DNA of 64,000 bases from Poecilobothrus nobilitatus (Eukaryota; Arthropoda; Insecta; Diptera; Dolichopodidae). Shown piece after piece: positions 57,575 through 64,000 of the stretch. Each line of letters begins with the position of its first letter. Position 1 is the stretch's first letter. The DNA lies in assembly GCA_947095535.1 (NCBI GenBank), contig OX352773.1:131593781-131657780 (forward strand). Reading direction: 5' to 3'. The position numbers and the translations under genes were made by a program. The notes beneath the pieces are model-generated. The model made no database searches. It was not told where the DNA came from and saw nothing but the letters and a program-made list of their open reading frames with translations.

Positions 57575-58400
57575 TTAGCTCACTGATAATAAAATTTTTG
57601 CTGTTCTATTGATCTGATGATTAATGTTACAGCGGCTATGAAATTCATAGAAAGCTACAAGGTTGCTGTCATCTGCGAAACTATGGATTGGATTCGACGT
57701 TATTGAAAGTAGGCCATTGATAAATATTAAAAAAAGAGTGGGAGATAAAACCGATCCCTGAGGGACACCAGCATTTATTACAAAATTATCAAATGAATAT
57801 CCATCGACAAGTACCCGAATCGTTCGATTCGAAAGGAAATCCCCAATCCATTTTAAAAAGACCCAACCTAAACGTAATGCTTTGCATTTTGCTAGTAAAG
57901 CATCATGCCAAACTCGGTCAAAAGCTTTAGAAAAATCAAAAGCCATCACATCAGACTCACCAGAATGATGAAGATTGACATTCAACTTTTCGCAAAGGTA
58001 AGTCGTGAGATCACCAGTTGAACGTCGGGCTCTGAACCCGTATTGTCGTTCATGAAGTAGGCCCCTGCGATCCAAATATTTCAGAAGCTTCTGGTTTACA
58101 ATTTTTTCCATTACTTTGAAAAGAACCGAGGTTATGGGAATAGGGCGGTAGGTAGAAGGATCGCTTTTATTACCTTTTTTTGGAATTGAGAAAACATAGG
58201 CAACCTTCCATTGGGTAGGATGAATACCCGAAGTAAAGGAAAGGTAGAAAAGGTTACATGGAGGTTTTGAAATACTTGAATAGGTATTTTTACGGACCAT
58301 GGTAGTAATACCATCTGGACCGGCTGATTTTTTTGTATCAAGATTTTTCAAGATTTTTATCACTGCTCTCGTCCTAAAGTAATTTTACCGAAGGAATAGT
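57575..58400 (-). pseudogene. Jockey-like LINE copy A, reverse transcriptase
   Basis: A 262-residue open stretch has all polymerase blocks: KKSAGPDGITTMVRKN (block 1), PSTYRPIPITSVLFKVMEKI (block 2), QYGFRARRSTGDLT, AFDFSKAFDRVWHDALLAKC (block A, catalytic Asp), AGVPQGSVLSPTLFLIFING (block B) and SFADDSNLVAFYE (block C, DD pair). The apparent initiator is not an ATG; it continues an upstream frame. The frame is lost after 57575 and the thumb follows in another frame. It is the best-preserved RT in the window and still disabled overall. Confidence 0.9.
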
Positions 58401-58612
58401 CAAGTTCCGGGACGGATGGTGGCTTTAGAGTTGACTGAGGCAGTGTCGAGTTGAAAGCGAACTGCTTGCCATACAAGTCGTTTTCTCTTTGGAATCTGAT
58501 ACAGTTCTGTTATTAATACCAACAAGCGGAGGAACAGAGGACCCGCTAACAACATAAACTTTTTGTAAAAGTCGTCCAAAAGGATTTGCTATTCTTTGGC
58601 ATGAGGATAAGT

Positions 58613-59696
58613 TTACGCATCAACCTTAAATTGAATAAGAATTTTTGTTTGTTGATAACTCTCTTCATCTGTTCCGAACCACTTATAGTCTGACGTGATA
58701 GCCTCCGACCTATTGTTTTGGTACAGTTTAAAAGCCTCCTCCATTTTAAGAATGGCTTCGCTGCAGATACGATTATACCAAGATTTGGACTTCCGTTTAT
58801 TAGTTCTCATGGAGTGAGGTGTAAATAACCTCATTCCAAGTAAAATTGTTTCACAAATCGTATTTGCAGGAAAGTTGACATTCTTATCGCGGAAGCACAA
58901 TGACCAATCGAAGGATTTGAAAAAGTTATTAAGCCCATCCCAGTTAGCATGACTATAACGCCATACTATTTTTTTGGGATGAGTCCTTCGATTGGTGACT
59001 GCGTCAAGCTGGAAACTTGTTTTAACAAAACAATGATCGCAGCCATCCGGGGCGCAACTAACTGAAACCACCTATTTTTCAGGGTGTGTGGTCAGGAAGA
59101 GATCCAAGAGGTGACTTTCTTTATCAGCATGATCTGGGATCCTAGTGGGATTTTGGACAAGTTGAGAAAGGTGGAACATAGATGAGAATAGTTCAACTTG
59201 TTTCCTAATTGAGTTTTGACTCAGAGAAGTGTTATTGAAAAAGTGAAGCCAATCTCTGTTATGAATATTGAAATCAACCGACATAACAATTTCAGTTTCT
59301 AGAGATAAATCCAAAATTTCATTGATTTGGTCGGAGAGATTTCCAATTTGCGCAACAGTTTCCTCTACACTTGCGTTAGGTGATCTGCATAAAAAACAGA
59401 AATGTATGACTTGCTTTCCAACGCGGAATTTTAGCCAAACATAATGGAAGGTTGGGCTAGAACATTTGAATTTACTAAGAGAGTTGAAAGCTATGTCATT
59501 TTTGATATAGATATCGATACCTCTTTTTCGTACGAAGTGTGAAACGAGTGTGTAGCCAGTAGCCATATTAAAATTATCATTCTGACCACTAACTTGTGTT
59601 TCACATAGGATAGGGCAAGGATTGCTGGTTTGCTGGAATTTAATGGCAATCGACGGCACTGAAATTCGCTAGTAAACCGCGTATGTTGCAGAAATC
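58613..59696 (-). pseudogene. Jockey-like LINE copy A, endonuclease and linker
   Basis: On the minus strand the endonuclease starts near 59696 with FCNIRGLLANFSAV, then shifts frame near 59640 into 59072-59659: ILCETQVSGQ (metal-binding Glu block), YLxSPN-like FCFLCRSPNASVEE, EIVMSVDFNIHNRDWL (the GDFN block, here VDFN) and LSQLVQNPTRIPDHADKESH, LLDLFLTTHPE. After a stop at 59071 the frame 58613-59070 has APDGCDHCFV (the SDH catalytic block, here CDH) and a linker with NRICSEAILKMEEAFKLYQN. These endonucleases nick target DNA; the altered DFN and DH contexts and the frame breaks suggest inactivity. Confidence 0.85.
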
Positions 59697-59699
59697 TAT

Positions 59700-60085
59700 A
59701 TTAAAGTTGATAATTATGTATAAAAATTAGGAACTAATGGAAATAAAAGTAAAAGTAAAATTTAAAATTAAATTTACAATTAAAGTAAAAAATAAAAAAA
59801 ATAAAAATATCAAATTAAATTTAAAATTAAATATTAGAAATTAATTAATAAATTAAAAACTAAATAAAAATTATAATATGTATACGATTTATATACCGCG
59901 AGCTTGACAATGCAATTTTTTAATTAATTATAAAAAAAATATATATATTTTTTCGTATAAATATATAAAAATTCGTAAATATTTATTACTTAACATTAAA
60001 AAGAAGAGAAAAAAAAATAAAAAGCAAAAATTAAAATAAAAAAAAAACATGTACAAAATATTTTAAATAAGTATCTTAATTTTAT
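59700..60085. other. A-rich spacer, no gene
   Basis: It is lysine/asparagine-codon-like AT-rich DNA with no coding frame. It could be the decayed 5' region of LINE copy A, but no ORF1 is visible on the minus strand. Confidence 0.4.
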
Positions 60086-60089
60086 GAAA

Positions 60090-60440
60090 AAAGAAAAAAC
60101 GGATGTATGTAACGTATGTAGAAAGAATTAAATAAAAATTCACAGCACTAGAATGCAAAACTTGTACAAGATTGTATCACACAAACTGCGCACCGGTCTC
60201 AGATGATGTTAACAAGTTGATATCGGATATACGTACTTCACAAATTTTCCTATCAAGTAAAATGGATAAGAAACTGGAGGAACATGCATCCATTAAAAAG
60301 GAAAATGAGCACCTAAATACAAAAATTTATCACAACGAAAATAATATAAAAATGTTGCAGGAAAGAATTAGCAAATTAGAAATGATCTTGAACGAACCAT
60401 TGCAGAACGAGCGCAAAAATGATATCATCATTGCTAGTTT
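60090..60440 (+). pseudogene. LINE ORF1 N-terminal fragment (PHD-like plus coiled coil)
   Basis: The plus-strand reading DVCNVCRK (about 60102) and LECKTCTRLYHTNCAPVSDD (about 60150) gives a PHD-like Cys/His pattern. After it comes a coiled-coil stretch (SSKMDKKLEEHASIKKENEH ... MLQERISKLEMIL, to about 60400). There is one stop near 60130. The frame runs on to 60588 only because it reads antisense through the Helitron fragment, so it should be cut near 60440. Confidence 0.6.
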
Positions 60441-60444
60441 GCCA

Positions 60445-61182
60445 CCAAAGTTAAGAAACTCACATGCTAATAATATCAGAGTACCTCCAAAAGGTTGTTG
60501 CTTGCCTCGTAAATCTTGCAATGTACGATCTAATGCTTCTAATGATTTTTTATGTGCCATTGTGGATTCATCCCAAATAATAATCTGAACAATGTAATAC
60601 TTTCGCCATTCCCAATGTTTTTGAAATATTGCATGTTAGTCATGGCGTCTTTATACTTTTCCCATAACTCCAGTGGAACTGATAGAAATCATGTTGATAT
60701 TATAATTGCAAATAATGAACGAATTTTATATGAAGAAGCAGCAAGTGATGCATCTCAATGTTAATCGTTTTCAAGTAAATGTAAATGTAGGCAGGCATCG
60801 CGATATGTTTCGCACAATACATTATTCACAATTCTTAAATTCTAAAATGATGTTGGGCCACGTACATTAATCAATAACAAACGCAAATAATAGCACTCAG
60901 CGTTATTTTGGTGTACATTATATACTCGGCCTAAGACATCAGGTGAAAATATATTTCGTTGACCATTTACTACTGTTCCTGTTTACGACGTTGAAATTGT
61001 TTTCTGGATGCATTCCAAGTGAAATATCGTGGAACGTTAATAACGTTTTTGCAAAGTCATCAAATTGACACACCGAAAAAAAGCAATCAATGTTGTAGCT
61101 GGTGGTTATGCTACTCGTTCATTAACGTTTTCTGTCGTGAAATACACTCGTTCATCATTTTCTAAATGTACGGCCAAATGTA
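60445..61182 (-). pseudogene. Second Helitron helicase fragment
   Basis: On the minus strand: YPTVIHLAVHLENDERVYFT (about 61150), CQFDDFAKTLLT (about 61050), PRYFTWNASRKQFQRRKQGT (about 61000), NIFSPDVLGRVYNVHQNNAE (about 60930), then 'VPLELWEKYKDAMT' (about 60650) and 'MAHKKSLEALDRTLQDLRGK' with QQPFGGTLILLACEF (60450-60560). These are the pre-helicase and PIF1 Walker-B-downstream segments of a Helitron in correct order. The P-loop segment between them is missing. The family is close to that of the copy at 25180-28500, because the MAHKK and CKDAMT regions overlap in both. Confidence 0.8.
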
Positions 61183-61503
61183 TTACAGTTGGATATCTCT
61201 TATGAATTTGCAAATGTATTTCGTTGGGGAAATCTGGAAATGTCGACTGAAAGTGCTCAAGATATCCTCCGCATCCTCGTTTGGAATACTTTCCTTATCC
61301 GTTTGGGAGTTATTATCTGGGTTTTCTCCTCCATTAGTTTCAACAAGTGCTGATGCTTGGCACGTGATGGTTGGCACGTTTCTTGTTTCATTGATGTGTA
61401 AAGATTTTCCGCAGAACATTTCTGCTCTTTTCCATATATATTCTACATCGCTTTGTCTCAAATTTGCACATGTGGGTGAATTAAACTTTTGCAGATAGTA
61501 CAT
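61183..61503 (-). other. Unrecognised open stretch upstream of Helitron fragment
   Basis: A 106-residue open stretch (containing NLRQSDVEYIWKRAEMFCGK and DAEDILSTFSRHFQISPTKY) ends where the Helitron block starts and is on the same strand. It could be more Helitron Rep sequence or an unrelated host or transposon exon. I do not recognise it. The opposite frame at 61166-61498 is its shadow. Confidence 0.35.
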
Positions 61504-61840
61504 TGATTTTTCAATTCATTCCTCTCTACATTCAAATTACAATAGCACGGCACCTTAACAATTTAATAGTAATTTATTTGTTCTATTCCTTTGTAAAATC
61601 TGCTAAGTATAAATTTGAGCAAATAATTGCACTTTACTACATAAGTAGTTGTTATTGTTAAATTATAAATTAGGTTTTTTTTTTATGTTGGTTTTATTAT
61701 TTAATTTAAAAATTTTTAATTTAGAATTTATTATAAAGCGCTTAAGAAACATCAACTTTCGGTTTTGACGATTTAAAAAAAAAAAAGAAGATCTTACATT
61801 AATCTTAAATCTTACATTTACATCTGATATTAATAGATCT
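61504..61840. other. AT-rich spacer, no gene
   Basis: No coding frame. From about 61840 a plus-strand frame reads DVNDIFRLRCDIFGKGLCYC, then MRDQLEQFGEEYE, overlapping the start of the next gene. It may be the C-terminus of a preceding gene of the same element. Confidence 0.4.
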
Positions 61841-61941
61841 TACTCAAGATGTTAATGATATATTTCGATTAAGATGTGATATATTTGGAAAAGGTTTGTG
61901 TTATTGTATGAGAGATCAATTAGAACAATTTGGGGAAGAAT

Positions 61942-62256
61942 ATGAAACGTTTGAAGACCAATCGTCATATATTGCACCTATTAAAAACCTCTAAACTAAA
62001 ATTCCATATAAAACACTGTGACCCTGAAGTAATTAAAACAATTTGTGAAATAGCATTAAATATTTTAAAAGGTAACTGTAATCTGAGTAAAAAAGCAACA
62101 ACACAATTACGAAAGTATAAAAAGGAATTAAGATCATTCATGTGCCGTAAAAAATCTATAAATAGCAAAAGAAAAATTATTATTCAACGTGGTGGATTTT
62201 TACCTGCACTTCTTGGTTCAGTACTATCAGGGATAATCGGAAATTTTATAAAATGA
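61942..62256 (+). CDS. Small basic protein of Polinton/adintovirus-like type
   Basis: From the first ATG (61942) the frame encodes 104 residues. It is strongly Lys/Arg-rich, with a helical 'EIALNILKGNCNLSKKATTQ' middle and a hydrophobic glycine-rich end, IIIQRGGFLPALLGSVLSGI. A 'GGFLPALL' type C-terminus in a small basic protein recalls the adenovirus core protein X-like proteins reported for adintoviruses and Polintons. This comparison is from general knowledge and unverified. The stop overlaps the next start (ATGA at 62253-62256), a compact virus-like arrangement. The frame is intact. No capsid, polymerase or integrase gene of such an element is in the window. Confidence 0.5.
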   Translation: MKRLKTNRHILHLLKTSKLKFHIKHCDPEVIKTICEIALNILKGNCNLSKKATTQLRKYKKELRSFMCRKKSINSKRKIIIQRGGFLPALLGSVLSGIIGNFIK

Positions 62257-62825
62257 ATTATACAACATTTAACAAAATAATAATTCTAAAACCGAAGATT
62301 TATGAGAAAATGAAGCAAAATGCAGACGTTGAACTCAATAAGTTGGATAAAATTATGAAAAAAATATTGTTAAATAAATATCTTACCGACACTTAAAAAT
62401 GGTATTTATACAGACAAAATCTATTTAAAATAAGAAACATAAAACGAGAACTTCCCAGAAATAAAGAGGAGAACGTCAAAATTACGGAAACAAAAAGTAC
62501 TAAAACTTGTGCAAAACCAATGTATATAGATGAGGAATCTCAGTCGAATTTTCCTGAATATAAAAATGTTAGAATACAAGCTGTACCTGAAGAAGAAGAA
62601 ATATATGAAAAAGAAGCTGATGACGAAGTTGCTTCAGTTGGAGATCGTCTTAGAAAAAGAAAATCTATTTGGAATCAAAATGTACAAATTTTTGAAACTA
62701 ATCCAGGAGACATTATAACTGTTCCTTTAGATAGCCCAAGCCCACCAACGAAAAAAGAAAAAACTATAAATAGCAAAGAGTGGAATAATTTATCAAAACG
62801 TGTTTTAGGGTCAGCTATAGCATAG
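62253..62825 (+). pseudogene. Acidic/charged protein of the same cassette, in-frame stop
   Basis: The ATG at 62253 overlaps the previous stop by four bases. The frame runs 47 codons to a TAA at 62394 and continues in the same frame, with no further stop, to 62825. That would be 190 codons if the single stop were absent. The first part is helical (KMKQNADVELNKLDKIMKKI), the middle is Lys/Arg-rich, and the last 101 residues are acidic then basic with a proline-serine run (LDSPSPPTKKEK). Function is unknown. Co-orientation and overlap with 61942-62256 argue that both come from one virus-like mobile element. The stop marks this copy as decayed. Confidence 0.5.
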
Positions 62826-62827
62826 AT

Positions 62828-62912
62828 CAGTGATGGCCAACCTACAGCCCGCGGGCCGGATCCGACCCAGCAGGTTTTTTAATACGGCCCACCAATGAAT
62901 TTTCCATTAAAC
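62828..62912 (+). mobile_element. hAT-type transposon terminus
   Basis: It begins CAGTGATGGCCAACCTACAG, then CCCGCGGGCCGGATCCGACC. CAG-x-G-x-TGGCCAACC followed by the palindromic GCCCGCGGGC is the typical terminus of a hAT group (Tip100-like). Only one end is present. It starts three bases after the stop of the preceding frame. Confidence 0.6.
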
Positions 62913-62916
62913 GAGG

Positions 62917-63685
62917 AAGAGTGCAGTAGAGTAGACTGTGTCAACTCTGGCATACCCGTATGAACGTCATATATCCTATTATAAAACTTGATCATCTTTT
63001 AAAAACATTCAGATGTTTTAGTACCGAACTACAGAGATATATTTATGTAAATTGTGGAGTTGTATGATAGCTATCCGAATCTATTGCGCCTAGCTTCATT
63101 AAGTTCCAAGAAATGCAAGAAGCCTAAACCGGCTGCATTAGATCAATCAAATTTTACAAAAGTTTTTGGCATGCAACTCGACACTTTTTCATTAAATTTC
63201 AGATAGCTAGATTCAATAGACACTGAGTTATTTTCATTTAAAAAGAGAAGTTGTATGGCAGCTACCCGAACCCGTCGCACTACCACAACCAAATTTTGCA
63301 GAAGTTGTTGCCATAAAACTTGATCATCATTCGCAAAATTGCAGATACCTAGATTGAACAGACACTGAGTTATTTCTATATAAAGAAAGAAGTTGTATGG
63401 CAGCTACTCGAACCCGCCGACGGAAAATGTTGGATTTAAATAGCAAAACTAACAATTTTGCAAAAGTGACGTAATTTCGTAAATTTCAGCCTCCTAGCTC
63501 TTTTATTTTTTGAGTTATCGTGCGGACGGACGGACGGACGGACGTACATGGCTTAATCGACTCAGAATTCGATTTTGAGCCGATCCATATCTTTGACACC
63601 TTATCTAGCTCGGCTCCTTTAAGGTGTCACAAACGTAATGGCAAATTTATTATACCCTTGAACATAGTTCATACGGGTATAAAAA
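62917..63685 (+). mobile_element. Dispersed repeat B, copy 2
   Basis: Co-linear with 33781-34729: AACGAGGAAGAGTGCAGTAG, ATACCCGTATGAA, internal units with TGTATGGCAGCTACCCGAAC-type phrases, TTTTTTGAGTTATCGTGCGG, a (GGAC)n run (63527-63544), ACATGGCTTAATCGACTCAG, GGTGTCACAAACGTAATGG and the end ATACGGGTATAAAAA. About 180 bp shorter than copy 1 through loss of internal units. Confidence 0.7.
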
Positions 63686-64000
63686 TAGATTAATTTAAAA
63701 AACCCGTGATGGAAGTTTTTTTTTATTATTATTTTTTCTAAGATTTTTAAATTATATTTTTTGAGTTCGGCAATGCAATATTTTGTGCTGGTTTTTCTTC
63801 CTAATTTTTTTTCTTCAAAAAAATTCAAAGAAATTGAAAAAATCATCTAAGTTGGCTTTGTTAAAAAAAATTCTGTGGTTTGGTTGTTGATACAAAGTTT
63901 ACAATTATATTCTTAAGTACTTTAAAATCAGTACGTTACTTGCGTTGTAGTTATACGTAATAAATATTTTGAATATCGAATAATTTTGCAAAATAAAATA
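63686..64000. other. AT-rich end of window, no supported gene
   Basis: The minus-strand frame 63619-63846 overlaps repeat B and has no recognised domain. Nothing else is seen. Confidence 0.35.

Noticed and set aside
60172..60588. Single 138-residue protein on the plus strand
   Set aside because: The first half is LINE ORF1; the second half is the antisense of a Helitron helicase block, so it is a chimeric frame, not a gene.

Overview
The window looks like non-coding, repeat-dominated euchromatin or pericentromere of an insect, most likely a fly. It is strongly AT-rich (my impression is about three quarters A+T, not counted). It has a eukaryotic tRNA with internal promoter boxes and no bacterial gene organisation. 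Its mobile elements are typical of insect genomes: P-type transposons with THAP domains, Jockey-like LINEs, an errantivirus-like Gypsy element with env, Helitrons, tRNA-derived SINEs, and dispersed repeats carrying GGAC runs beside a TCGACTC motif, as seen in dipterans. The dipteran assignment is an inference.

Likely host genes are few. Two divergent intronless globin-like genes lie on the minus strand at the left end: 1-462, cut by the window edge, and 3052-3552. One tRNA-Thr(CGT) gene lies at 31932-32002. I recognise no other host gene.

Layout. 0-8.5 kb: the globins, AT-rich spacer, a foldback array of a GAAATAAAGCC motif, strong AT-rich palindromes and a SINE. 8.5-15.8 kb: a giant inverted repeat, two near-identical ~3.3 kb elements with long terminal inverted repeats facing each other across 150 bp, each carrying remnants of a P-type transposase and a nested LINE. 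15.8-24.5 kb: two more decayed P-type elements, a 505-bp and an 853-bp tandem duplication, and a 142-bp satellite-bearing element inserted in one duplicate. 25-28.5 kb: a decayed Helitron (Rep plus helicase, minus strand). 28.5-44 kb: long inverted repeats, the tRNA, a MITE with target-site duplication, a perfect 36-bp hairpin, LINE fragments and further copies of the dispersed repeats. 44.3-55.1 kb: a broken Gypsy/errantivirus-like element (gag tail, PR, RT, RNase H, IN, Env, minus strand) split by a plus-strand LINE that is itself interrupted. 55.2-59.7 kb: two Jockey-like LINE copies head to tail on the minus strand. 60-62.8 kb: a LINE ORF1 fragment, a second Helitron fragment, and two overlapping small genes that resemble Polinton/adintovirus-type accessory genes, the second broken by an in-frame stop. 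62.8-64 kb: a hAT end and another dispersed repeat.

Almost all elements are dead (frameshifts, stops, a mutated P-loop, a mutated protease aspartate). No functional multi-gene system is visible. The most unusual structures are the 6.9-kb palindrome, the natural empty-site comparison for the 142-bp-repeat element, the perfect hairpin at 38.6 kb, and the small overlapping virus-like gene pair near 62 kb.
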